Notes under the pieces: generated by a model
Told to the model about the DNA's origin: nothing
The model's input: the letters and a program-made list of their open reading frames with translations, nothing else
The model's database searches: none
Position numbers and translations under genes: made by a program
Shown: in pieces, positions 1 to 11,370 of the stretch
Layout of the letters: each line of letters begins with the position of its first letter
How positions within the stretch are numbered: position 1 is the first letter of the stretch
Source: Cloeon dipterum
Lineage: Eukaryota; Arthropoda; Insecta; Ephemeroptera; Baetidae
Assembly (NCBI RefSeq): GCF_949628265.1
Contig: NC_088790.1
Span: 2,546,545-2,610,544 of the forward strand
Direction of reading: 5' to 3'
DNA length: 64,000 nt

Positions 1-253
1 ACAATTAACTCCCCACTCCTTTCACTATAGCGTGACGCTATTAGCGTCTCAATCTAACCCAGAACCCAGCGGCTCAATAATGCTGAACTGATCTCCTTAA
101 ACGACTTTACACCCCTCAACCAAAATTAAATTCTTTATTAATTCAATACACCAAATGAGACGATTTTATTTATTTACGATTTGTACACACAATACATTCA
201 TACCTATATGCTGCGTATTGATTGCTTAGTAACCAAACGAGAAGAATTTGGGT
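1..253. other. Flank of the histone cluster, no gene seen
   Basis: AT-rich sequence beyond the 3' end of H4. No coding region is supported. Positions 221-229 hold the minus-strand downstream element of H4 (AAGCAAT core), about 24 nt beyond the H4 stem-loop, the same spacing as in the other histone genes of the window. Confidence 0.6.
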
Positions 254-269
254 GGCCCTGAAAAGGGCC
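254..269 (-). terminator. Histone 3' stem-loop of H4
   Basis: The minus strand reads GGCCCTTTTCAGGGCC: a 6-bp stem with a 4-nt loop, followed by ACCCA. This is the metazoan SLBP-binding hairpin at which replication-dependent histone mRNAs are cleaved without polyadenylation. It lies 29 nt past the H4 stop, with a U7-type downstream element at 221-229. Confidence 0.97.
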
Positions 270-298
270 GATTTGTGCCAAGCTGGGGTGAAGGTAGC

Positions 299-1232
<934 letters not shown>

Positions 1233-1257
1233 GCCGAAGAGCTTCGCGCCACAAATC

Positions 1258-1273
1258 GGCCCTTTTCAGGGCC
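1258..1273 (+). terminator. Histone 3' stem-loop of H3
   Basis: GGCCCTTTTCAGGGCC followed by ACCCAAAT, 26 nt after the H3 stop. The downstream element CAAAGCAAT lies at 1298-1306, 24 nt beyond the hairpin. Confidence 0.97.
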
Positions 1274-1306
1274 ACCCAAATTATTCTCGTTACAGTACAA
1301 AGCAAT

Positions 1307-2562
1307 ACTACCTTGGTCCTCGATAAATAACTAAAATGACCTGGTCGCTTTCATTTGATCACGCTGCGAATACTATTCTTTCACGGCGGCATAAATTATC
1401 GCAAGCTTATCTCCCTTTAACGTAATTAGCTTCGCAGCTGATTAGATTAATCTACGCAGTATTCTTTCGACGCTGATATTTCGCTCCAGAATTATTAGGA
1501 ACGTTGACAAACTTCCTGTAGCTCTAGGAATGTCCGACATTTTGACTACGCATTATTGGATATTTCGTCATTCCTGGCTAACTGAAATTACTATGAATTT
1601 TAATGACATGTGGCAAGTACTTATGTTTTGCTCAACCAGCATTGTTGATGAAACCATTTTCAGAATAAAATTCAATTATTTTAGACCGTCAGTCAGTCCT
1701 ATTACACGATAAGACGTATTTTGTTCCGCAGTAAGTCTGTAAGTTAAGAATTTTATGAATTTTGCTCAATCACGACCGTTGGAAAGCGCTTTGCGTCTTG
1801 CGACCGACGGTTGAGCGGGAAACAGATGATCGTCTGATCGAGAGCATCACGTCAGCAGCGCCACAGCCGCGCAACGGAGCTCGAAGGACCTGCCATGTAG
1901 CGACGATCCATCTGAGCGAGCTGTTTGCGCGGCTACCGAGTGGTCAACACGTCAACAGCCGAGCATGGCGAACGAGGGGACAAGAAAAACCAACTTTTTG
2001 CTTCATCTTGTTGGAAGAAAACTCGTCATTATTTATGAGTGTTAAGGTTTGCATAGACTTAAAAATTCAGGAAATAATATAATATACATCGATCTTTGTA
2101 ACTCGCTGTGTACCATTAATTTATATGAAATACATATCGTAGGAAAATAAAAAAAAAATGAAAAAGAGCAGCGTCGAAGTCGAATAGCTCCCTAAAAACT
2201 CAATTTATTGGATAGTTCATTGCTTTGAAACCATATATTCATCGTAACGTAAATCTCGGGCTCTGTCAATGAGCGGGCTGTTTGCGGCAGACGAGGAGCT
2301 GAGCTAACTGCCGAGAACAGCCTACCACCTCAAACGTGGTGAACGCAGAAACAAAAGATCTTTGCTCTATTTATTTCATCGAAGATTCGCTGCGGGTGAT
2401 AGCATTGTCTAACCTTGTTGATTTCCAAGTTTGCAATTTATTGAACATGCATAATATATATTAAATTCTTCCGTCGTTTAAGTATTAAGAAATAGTGATA
2501 TTTTAGTAAAAGAAGGCAACAACACTAAGAAGCTTAGTGCATCACTACGAATTATTAGGTTC
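1307..2562. other. Spacer between H3 and H2B, no gene
   Basis: AT-rich intergenic DNA between the two convergent histone genes. No H1 or other protein is recognisable. Parts of it (about 1741-1925 and 2157-2440) recur, diverged, at 40958-41330 and 45527-45700, so this spacer or a relative has been duplicated elsewhere in the locus. Confidence 0.7.
2219..2275 (-). other. Possible relic of a histone gene 3' end
   Basis: On the minus strand, 2219-2227 reads CAAAGCAAT, identical to the histone downstream element. About 30 nt upstream of it lies a degenerate hairpin-like sequence (plus-strand GGGCTCTGTCAATGAG) resembling the histone stem-loop. No coding sequence follows. It may be the decayed tail of a lost histone gene; this is inference from position and spacing. 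Confidence 0.3.
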
Positions 2563-2594
2563 GTTGCTTTGGAACTTTTCAGATTTATTTGGGT

Positions 2595-2610
2595 GGCCCT
2601 GAAAAGGGCC
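2595..2610 (-). terminator. Histone 3' stem-loop of H2B
   Basis: Minus strand GGCCCTTTTCAGGGCC followed by ACCCAAAT, about 30 nt past the H2B stop. The downstream element (CAAAGCAAC) is at 2563-2571. This 3' end is the template for the tail of the RNF146-like copies. Confidence 0.97.
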
Positions 2611-2640
2611 GATTTGGAAGCCTTGTGTCGATCTTAGGCC

Positions 2641-3015
2641 TTACTTGGAGCTGGTGTACTTGGTTACGGCCTTGGTGCCCTCAGACACGGCGTGCTTGGC
2701 CAGCTCTCCGGGCAGCAGCAGACGCACGGCGGTCTGGATTTCCCGGGACGTGATGGTGGAGCGCTTGTTGTAGTGCGCCAGGCGGCTGGCTTCGGCGGCG
2801 ATGCGCTCGAAGATGTCGTTCACGAACGAGTTCATGATCGACATGGCCTTGCTGGACACGCCGGTGTCGGGGTGCACCTGCTTAAGCACCTTGTAGATGT
2901 AGATGGCGTACGACTCCTTCCTGCGCTTCCTCTTTCCCTTCTTGTCCGACTTGCTGATGTTCTTCTGGGCCTTGCCAGACTTCTTGGCGGCCTTTCCCGA
3001 AGTTTTGGGTGGCAT
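2641..3015 (-). CDS. H2B: Histone H2B
   Basis: Encodes 124 residues beginning [18 protein letters not shown] and ending [13 protein letters not shown]: a lysine-rich tail, then the histone fold with [21 protein letters not shown]. Full length and intronless. It forms the H2A-H2B dimer of the nucleosome; the ubiquitin-acceptor lysine region near the C-terminus (AVTKYTSSK) is intact. It is divergent from H2A over a 237-bp promoter. Its C-terminal codons and 3' UTR are the source of the 3' tails of the RNF146-like genes in the array. Confidence 0.99.
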   Translation of the reverse strand: MPPKTSGKAAKKSGKAQKNISKSDKKGKRKRRKESYAIYIYKVLKQVHPDTGVSSKAMSIMNSFVNDIFERIAAEASRLAHYNKRSTITSREIQTAVRLLLPGELAKHAVSEGTKAVTKYTSSK

Positions 3016-3627
<612 letters not shown>

Positions 3628-3657
3628 GCTCACACCGTGCAGGTTCACGGCGAAACC

Positions 3658-3673
3658 GGCCCTTTTCAGGGCC
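3658..3673 (+). terminator. Histone 3' stem-loop of H2A
   Basis: GGCCCTTTTCAGGGCC followed by ACCCAAAT, 30 nt past the H2A stop. The downstream element CAAAGCAAT is at 3698-3706. Confidence 0.97.
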
Positions 3674-3706
3674 ACCCAAATAATTCTCGTTAATTTACAA
3701 AGCAAT

Positions 3707-4184
3707 ACGAGACGTCTCAAACACTAATTTAATTTACCTCTATTATCAGTGAGACTCTTGTTTAAACTTTAACTGTCCTGCTTAAACATAACATAAACGG
3801 AATAGTTCTTTAAAGATCAGTTTATTGGATGGATGGTTCATTGCTTTGAAACCTACTTTAACATACATCGTAAATCTCGCGCTCTGAAAATGAGTGAGCT
3901 GTTAGCTGTTTGCGGCGGATGAGCGAGCAACAACCGAGACCGGTGTAACCCCTCTAACGCAGTGAAGACTGAAGAGAGAAGCAATATATTTGCTTCAATT
4001 ATTTAATCGGTAGTTCGTCATGACAGAATTAATGATGGCATTGATTTAATTAGGTTATTTCTTTGCAATTTATTTTATTACTAATTCTCAACTTCCTTTC
4101 TAATTAAGTAATATTGGAATTATAATGGAGGCAAACGAACATAAAAAAGCGGCGAAATTACTTAAAAATTTTAAAAATTATTTC
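3707..4184. other. Spacer between H2A and RNF146-like copy 1
   Basis: AT-rich spacer repeated in every array unit. Like the H3-H2B spacer it contains an isolated minus-strand CAAAGCAAT (3840-3848) with a degenerate stem-loop-like GCTCTGAAAATGAG about 33 nt away (3881-3894), possibly a relic histone 3' end. No open reading frame of note. Confidence 0.5.
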
Positions 4185-4217
4185 ATTGCTTTGAAACTTT
4201 ATTCAGATGTATTTGTT

Positions 4218-4233
4218 GGCCCTGAAAAGGGCC
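4218..4233 (-). terminator. Histone-type 3' stem-loop on RNF146-like copy 1
   Basis: The minus strand carries GGCCCTTTTCAGGGCC, identical to the four histone genes, 70 nt past the RNF146-like stop. The downstream element CAAAGCAAT is at 4185-4193, 24 nt beyond, the same spacing as in H2A and H3. The flank after the hairpin is AACAAAT instead of ACCCAAAT. A minus-strand AATAAA at 4198-4203 lies between hairpin and downstream element, so a polyadenylated 3' end is also possible. Confidence 0.93.
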
Positions 4234-4303
4234 GATTTTAAAGCCTTGTGTTGATTTTGAGGCTTTCTTGGAGCTTTGGTGTACTTGGTCACGACGTGCT
4301 TGG
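4234..4303 (-). pseudogene. H2B C-terminal codons and 3' UTR fused to RNF146-like copy 1
   Basis: Directly after the RNF146-like TAG the minus strand continues CCAAGCACGTCGTGACCAAG and on to the hairpin. It aligns with the end of H2B (codons for AKHAV, an internal deletion, then TKYT and SSK) and with its 3' UTR (ACACAAGGCTT). Several substitutions and small indels are present and the H2B stop is gone. The H2B frame is not translated, since the RING gene stops just upstream. It serves as 3' UTR. Confidence 0.93.
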
Positions 4304-5053
4304 CTATTCGGGCGAGAGTTTGAGCCCGGCCACCCCCACAGCTTCAAAGGTGCCGTTGCGAGCAATGGAAAGTGCGCCAACCTTGCGATGTTGCTTAATT
4401 AAAAGCGACCGAAAATCCAAGGTCGCCTCTTCGCCCGCGATGGTGAGACTGAGCTTGCAGATTCCTGCACTCAACGCCCGCCGAATCGCCTGCTCCTGGC
4501 GCCAAGAGAAACGCCACCAGCCGGATGTGGTTTTGAAGATCCAGCTGTACTGGGTCGCCGGCTCAGGCACAGGACAGCTGAGGAAATCTTCCGGCGTGGC
4601 CCAGAAATCCAGCGGCAGGAACGCCCGGCACATTGCGCAGCGTTTTATTTTGCCCCAACTGCAGTCGAAGCAAAATAAATGCCCGCAACATGGCAAGCGC
4701 ATCGGCATGTCCAGGGCCAGCAGACAGATGGGACATCGAGTGTCGTCTGCGGAAACAAAATCAGAGAAATCTATTAGAAAAGGTCGCAAAAATAATTTGT
4801 AAAATAAATAAAGAGGCTAATAGTTCAATTCTGGAGGCAAATGAACTTAAATTTATATAATTGTCGTCAATGTAACTTTCAACATTTATTTTATTAACAA
4901 AAACTTACTCTCGACGTCCCCTTCCTCGTCCTCCAGGCTGACGATGTCCTGGTCGACGTCCGTCAGCGTGCGTGCCATGTTGAAGGTGGTGGCGCAGACG
5001 TGATCGTCGCTCCGCGTCCGAAGAGCCCAAGGTTCTTGCAAGAAGATTGCCAT
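4304..5053 (-). CDS. RNF146-like: RNF146/Iduna-like RING-WWE E3 ligase, copy 1
   Basis: Two exons, 5053-4909 and 4746-4304, joined across a 162-nt phase-1 intron (donor A|GTAAGT, acceptor TTTCCGCAG|A), give 195 residues from MAIFLQEPWALRTRS to VGVAGLKLSPE. A C3HC4 RING occupies residues 53-88 (C53, C56, C69, H71, C74, C77, C85, C88). A WWE-like domain follows at about 113-180 with SGWWRF, LIKQ and IARN; the order, spacing and the trailing GVAGL match RNF146, a ligase that ubiquitinates poly(ADP-ribosyl)ated proteins. Human RNF146 is much longer C-terminally. By eye, some WWE aromatic and basic ligand positions are changed, so PAR binding is inferred, not shown. The start follows a TATA box and begins the segment homologous to the single-copy paralogue. 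Confidence 0.9.
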
Positions 5054-5290
5054 TTCTGCTGAGTAGAGCGAAGGAGAGAGCAAAGTTCGATGTGATAGCA
5101 GGTTTATGAAATTCCCTTTACAACCCCCGAGTTTATATACCCGAGAATCCACCCCCTCTTCGAGAACACTTTGTTCGCGCGGAGTGCGCAGCGAGCCAAT
5201 GAAAGCGTCGCCTGCTGTCTGCATGCGTCTCGGCTCGCGCTCCTTTGCCTCAGTATATAAGGGAAGCTCAGTAGTTTTCGCCGCATTCGT
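5054..5290 (-). promoter_or_regulatory. Composite promoter of RNF146-like copy 1
   Basis: Two origins are joined. The proximal part (TATATAAA on minus at 5132-5139, a TTCATAA start region near 5107, and the AGAGGGGGTGG block) resembles the promoter of the single-copy RNF146-like gene at 43.6 kb. The distal part, from GAGTGCGCAGCGAGCCAAT outward, is the H2B/H2A promoter: CCAAT at 5196-5200, CATGCGTCTCGGCTCGCGCTC, the H2A-side TATA at 5254-5260, and CCGCATTCGT at 5281-5290, where homology to H2A stops. Confidence 0.85.
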
Positions 5291-5630
5291 AAAAAAATTT
5301 CCTGTCCTGTTCCTGTTTTTCCCTTTTTTTTCTTAAATTTAATTCAAATATACAAAATGATCTTCTAGATCAATATTTATACCTGTTTTTTGTTTGCTTC
5401 TAATTATTTGAAACTTCCATTTGACAGATTTTTCAAAGTGTTTAAATTGTGCCTGTTGATATAGTATATAATTTTTAATTAATCTAATTCCCCTTTATGA
5501 ACAAAACGGAAAAAAAGTATGCATCCCGTCCAGAATTTAGTATCCAACAAAAAGTGCCTGAAAAAGTATTTCAAAAGTGCTTAAAATGAAAAAGAATCGC
5601 AGAAACCCCTAAGAAATGTTATTTTTGATA

Positions 5631-5837
5631 CAGTTGATTGTTTCCGTTAAATGCTTGTTTTTCGAACACCACTGACTATATAATTAAAGATTTTTGCATT
5701 TTAAATAAAGCTTTAGAGCAAAATTGTAAACGTCGTGGATAATTTTTAGGCTTTTTTGGAAAAATGTTTATAGTTACATGAAAGGAAGTAAACATTTTGT
5801 AAGGTAGCATCAAAATGAAAAGTAATGCTGTCTATAA
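5631..5837 (+). repeat. Direct repeat A of the insert
   Basis: About 207 bp starting CAGTTGATTGTTTCCGTTAA, repeated in the same orientation at 11371-11582 in diverged form, so the two frame a 5.5-kb internal segment. No TG...CA ends are visible. Other copies: 13688-13894, 23720-23926, 31774-31980, and inverted at 54933-55139 and about 60096-60302. Confidence 0.75.
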
Positions 5838-6060
5838 ATGAGGTATATTTGATACAAAATAGACCAAGAATGGGATTGTTTTGAAACAAAATTCTTGTCT
5901 TGTCCTGTTCCTCAAAAATATATTCCTGTCCTGCCGGAATTCTTGTTTCCTGTTTCAATTTCTTGTCTCGGAATTTGGGGTGACAGGCAAGCATTCACGG
6001 GGTTGCAGACCAGCGTACGCCACGGCGGCAGGCCAGCAGTGATCGACACAGTTTAAGTTT

Positions 6061-6210
6061 GTTAAATTGACGATGACCTGGTTTTAACTAGTGTTAAGCT
6101 AGTCAGCGACAGTATGCTAGTCGAGAGCTTAAAATCGTGACGAGTTTAAAGCTTGTTAAAAAGCGGTCATCGTCAATTTGACAAAGATTTTTCCTTGTCA
6201 AATTGACCCA
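6061..6210. repeat. Palindromic, hairpin-forming module
   Basis: Arms AAATTGACGATGACC (about 6064-6078) and GGTCATCGTCAATTT (6165-6179) are near-perfect inverted repeats around about 85 nt. A second inverted pair, CAATTTGACAA and TTGTCAAATTG, adjoins. The module is conserved in all six units and in a more diverged copy near 46275-46430, where the arms are kept. It could be a transposon end, a foldback or a structured RNA; the function is unknown. Confidence 0.6.
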
Positions 6211-8639
6211 TTTTAAATACAGTGCAATCGTCATCATTTTTCATGATTCGTGAAGATTTCATGTTTTTGGAAATAAATTGAGTACAGAAGAAAAAGGTCG
6301 ACCGTCTAAGCTTCCCAAGGACCCCATATTTTAATTTATTCTATTTTATCTTACTTTTTGCAAGGAAAAATCAGAGTTGTGTTTTTTTTTAAATTTGGAG
6401 AGGCATGTTTATAAAATTTAAAACTCGGCTTTTAATTAATGCATGCAGAGAAAGGAGAGATATCTCAGCAGATATTGGAACATTCACGTTTATTCGTTTT
6501 GTTTATCACTTACCAATAATTCTTGGCTAAATTTAACTGATTGAAGCCTGCTCTTTTGGCTGCGATCATGCGTAATTGAGGCAACTCACATATCGGCCAA
6601 AACACAATAAAAATGTTGAATATAATTAAACCCAGGCTTCATCCTCGTTGTCAACAAAGAGAAATTCGTCGTTTTTATTCCTCGACCAGTTCCGTTGTCA
6701 TCACATACGTCCATATCATGAGTTACAATTAAAATCAAATACAACAATGCAATAATGTCACATCTAAAATCACACATAAAAAAACAATAAAAATGTTCAT
6801 TAGTGACTTAAGTAAAGGCTTGTCCTAAGTTCCTCGTCTTCGACACTACACTCTCTAGAATGCCAACGTCAGCTTGAATTTTATCTCTCGTGATGCGCAA
6901 CACCTGATAATGAACGTCATGCTTTTCACTACCTTCGTCGTTCTTCCAGCGCACAGCGCAAGGGGAAACGCAATATTTTACCTCCGCTGCGTATATCTAT
7001 TGTTATTTTCACGCACAACGAACGCTACCCCTCCGAAAATACCTACGCGCAAACAATGATTTCCAACAAAATTCTCTCAAATTGGAAGGAAAATGGTGTG
7101 TGGTCCATTTTCTTGGCGATGTGGGTGGGCGAAAGAGGGGGAGAAAAAAGCAGGCGATGGAATTTTGTCCGTTTTCAGAACTATATATCCCAGTGGATTC
7201 ACGCGTAGTTGGTAGTAAACCACATAAATTCAATTTTTAAAAATTGATTTATTCTTTTCAAATCGATGAATTTTCCCTTATACGACAGCGCTCACGAAGG
7301 GAATGCCCAAACGACCTTTCTCAGGGTATCCCGATCTAAGACCGTTTCCGAGGCCGAATTTAATTGTTTTTCAGCGTTTTTAAGCGAGCGACAGAGGGTA
7401 CTGCGACTCGCTGCAAAAGTAACAATGGTGGGAAGGGGAGGAACGACGCATCAAGGTTTCGTCTTTAGATGGTGGATGTGGCCTAAAAGCAATGTTACTT
7501 AATAAAAAAATTTGCTTGCAATATCTTTGATTTCCTGGTGCATTCACATGCATCGAAAATTTTTAAAATGTGTGTCGATATCAAGATAATTATAATATCA
7601 ATAATAACATGACAATCGAGTCTGCTTTTAGTTACTTAAATTCTGAAAGTTTTACTTTGGGCACGACTCTGCCGCGTAACTCGCTTCAACTGTGACCGTG
7701 AGACGAGCTTGCAACGCAGCACCCTTCGAGTGTGTTTGCGTGTTTATTGTTAGCCCGTGGCATAGGCGATCGGTGCATGTAAATGGGTCAAGGGTCACTT
7801 GAAGTTTCCAAAGGAGGCAGGAAGGAAAAATTCCTAAATTTCAATTTTCCTGGCCAAATTTCCCTTTGGTCGCTATATATATTTCAATCTGTAGGCTTGC
7901 CGCCTGCTCGCTCTAGAGCGCAAGCACACGGACGCATGCGTACTAGCGACCCGTGTGCTAGGCTAGTTCAAATTATATCTTGCCACTAAAAGAGGCGTTG
8001 GCTGCGAAATAAAATTTAAGATTATTTAAAAAAACGGTAATTACCACAAACTTTATCTTTTCAAACACATTTTTCCATAGATATTCAAAACTTTTGCGCC
8101 TTGAGAATAATTTTTAATGGTTTCCATGTGGCAATGAATTATTATCAAACATTTTGTCATACATATGACCAGAAAATATACAAAAGGGCCAGCTTCGCCT
8201 TCTGCATAATTCTCATCCCTCATACGGGGAAAACAGTTAAAGAATTAGGGCAGCAACCAGCAGTTGTGGACTAAAAGAGATGCCCTCGATGCGAAGGATA
8301 GCGATATAATACACATGACGCATTGGCAGCTTTACAAAACGTTTTGTTTAAGTCTCCTCTGTCCAGTGTCAATTTTCCCATTTATCGAGCCCCATGCTCA
8401 TGCAGTAAAATATAGTGAGAACCCATGCACAGAACAAAGAAAGCAGAATTCTTAGCAAAAGGCCAAGAGGATAAAGCAGTTGGGGCGCGTTTATATTCAA
8501 TTCATTTTATTTGACTTTTAGCATGGCACTACATCAAGGTGAAGATCTTCTCACAACATATTCCATCGCTAATTGCAAATTACAAACACAATATACAATA
8601 GAAAAATAATTACCACACAACAACATCATAAGTTTTTGA

Positions 8640-8870
8640 CAAAAGAGAAATATACTCTTGGGAAGAGTAAAATTTGTGTTTGCAAAGGAAACCTTTCAAA
8701 GCCGTACTAAATTCTTTGACTCGGGGCTCTAGGCGTAGTGACACTGGCAAGGCATTGTACACGCTCGCAACGCACAAGCAAGGGGATTTTTCTTTGAAAG
8801 CAGCGATGCCTGGACCGGAATGTACAGCTCTGGCTTGCCCCGCGTGTCATAGCCGTGAACGTCACGTGTT
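8640..8870 (-). mobile_element. LINE ORF2 C-terminal fragment (CR1/Jockey-like)
   Basis: The minus strand encodes HGYDTRGKPELYIP followed, after a frameshift near 8765, by VYNALPVSLR and FSTALKGFLCKHKFYSS. This is the typical end of a non-LTR retrotransposon reverse transcriptase ORF (H-x-YDTR ... YN-LP ... F-x-x-x-LK). Only the C-terminal end and probably a 3' UTR (to about 8460) remain, so it is dead. All array copies share the frameshift, so the decay predates amplification. Confidence 0.7.
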
Positions 8871-11370
8871 CTTTTGAAGTACACTGCAAGTCAAGGTTGA
8901 GAAAATCTCACCGTGCTGCAGTGAGAAAATCACAAATTGTATCGAAATCCACCGATCGCCTATGGCCCGTTATGGTGGCTGCCGAAAGGTGGCGTTCTCT
9001 CCTACCCTGGCTGCCTGAGTATATCCGTGTTAACCTGATAAGGAATTATTCTAAACTCGACGATCAACGTGTGCGGTAGCAGCAAATATTGCTCCCTCGG
9101 CCGCACATTTAGGAGTTCGTTAACCTTGAGCACATATGCTCCCTTTGTAAGTGATTATCTCTGTGAACAATATTACTATTTGTGGTTTGTGAATTTAGTT
9201 AGTTATAATGACGTGTATGTATTACAGTACGAACCCTATAATTGACGAATAATTGAACTACCTTGCTTGTATATTGCCAATCTCTGACAACTCCCTTTTA
9301 GGGGTAAGCTTATGTTATTATATATTGTGTTGTGTTTTATTAATTGAGTTATTATTTTATTCTTGTCATTTTATATATTATATTTTAATAATTGACAATG
9401 GCCTTTTGCCTTTTTTAATGTGTTTAGTTTTAACATTCTTTTCTATGCATTTATGGAATTTATTATATTATTTCAGACCAAATAACGGCAAATACAAATA
9501 AAGGCATTGCAACAATTTGTGGGGTTTGACTTATCTCGACCATTCCCCATACCGTGCACAACATATTCAGGCTGTGCATCAAAATGGGGCGCACTGCTTC
9601 ACAGATAAAAAGGTCGCTCGCAGGTCAAACTTTTCGTTCGCTTTTGTGTGCTCCACAATAATGAACGACGGATGCGATGCTAGGGTGCGAGAAAAATCAC
9701 GAATGCTCTTGGATTCTCATCCACAAAAATCGAAAATCAAGCGTGGGAACATTTGTGCCGTACACCAGTATTCTAAATTAAATTCGATTTTAAAAAGTTA
9801 GCAATCACACGAAACGATAATTGAGTGTACATTTATCTATATTTTTATATTAATTGTAAAATGCAGTGGAATGGAAACATCCGAACCGTAAAAATACCAA
9901 GAAGGAACTGATATTCTTGCGTCCGAATCGAAGATAAAAAAATGGAAATATTTAGATCAAAACTTTCTTCTGACAGTGGTAATTTCCATATCAATGAAGG
10001 CAACAATTTTTTTTACTAGATAAACGACTTTCGTATTTTTAGTTGATTTGATATTTTAAATATTGCAAAATTGGTGTTTTTAATTAATGTCTCAGTCATT
10101 AATAAGTTTAGCGGAAAATTGTTCATGACCAATTAGTTTCAAAACTTAGAATTGAAATATATTTTATCAAGTCCAAAGCGTTTACGCCAATTAGAACCGA
10201 ACAAAATTGATCGATCTGGCGCAAAATAAAATCCGGCCGCACTCTTTTTTGAATCGACGGGGGCTTGTACGAAGAATGGCAAAGTCGGTGTAAAATTTTG
10301 TTTTTTCTCATTATTTCGATTATTTCGCTCCCTCATACAATTAAAGCAATGAGTATTTTACACAAGACAAAAAATCATAAATATCGATAAAAAAAAGTTC
10401 ATTACGAGTTTGAAGAAAAAAGAAAAGATCTAGACTTGAACTACAATATTATAATTTATGTGTATTTAAAGAGGAATGATTATGAATTTCCCCGCAAAAT
10501 CCTTTAATACCCATACAGATTGGGTCCTACAAATCATGTACAGTTAAAAAAATACATAGGCAGCACAGTAAATTTTCGTGAAAATCGGCCTCAAACTTAG
10601 CATTGTTTTAAATGGAGAATTTTCAACGGAATTTTGCAATTGCGATTTTCTCTGAAATTCCACATTTCCCCAAAAAGACTCTGGCTGTCCGATAGATCTC
10701 GATGAGAGGATTCCAAATCATGTGAGAAAACATAGTCGAGCACCGTAAATTTCGGAGAAAATTGGCAAAAATTTTCGCAAGTCTCAAATCTCAGGTTCTA
10801 TAAGGATCAGAATTGCAAAAACTACCCACCGTTGGACTCGTCTCGACCTACCCTAACCATCTGAAAGGTTTAGGTGTGCTTTTACCCCCCACCCCTAAGA
10901 CGCTAAATTTTTGTTTTACATTTTTTTGAGGGGGTTGAAGTATATAAACTTATATTCTATGCATTCAGGGCTACATTTTTTACGTTTCCATGAAAAAAAT
11001 CCGAGGGGGCGTATTTTGTGATATTTTTAATTGAACATTTTTCATGCGAATTTGTGACCTTGACCTCTGACCTACAAATTTTTGACCAATGGCAAACATG
11101 TTCTACTCAAAAAGTTACGCCCGAAGGTGAAAAAACCACATCAAAATTCCAATCTGGACCGAAGATACCTTGATATTTCGGAGTTACTATCTCAACTTTT
11201 CAATTTTCGAAAATCGCGATTTCCCGAAAAGGGCCACCGAATTTTTTGCTCAAAATTTCAGGTTACACACTATGAAACATCCCTAACAACCTTATATGTA
11301 AAATTCAGGATGGGCAAATAAAGTCGGTAAAAATTGACAATTACCCTTAATCCTATCGCGACAATCGTCA

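Noticed and set aside
4248-4802. 184-codon plus-strand frame opposite the RNF146-like gene, repeated in all units
   Set aside because: It is the antisense shadow of the RING-WWE exon 2; the minus-strand product has clear RING and WWE motifs, correct splice sites and a promoter.
9253-9501. 82-codon hydrophobic frame repeated in the units
   Set aside because: The apparent transmembrane character comes from very AT-rich sequence; no start context, splice or conservation argument supports it.
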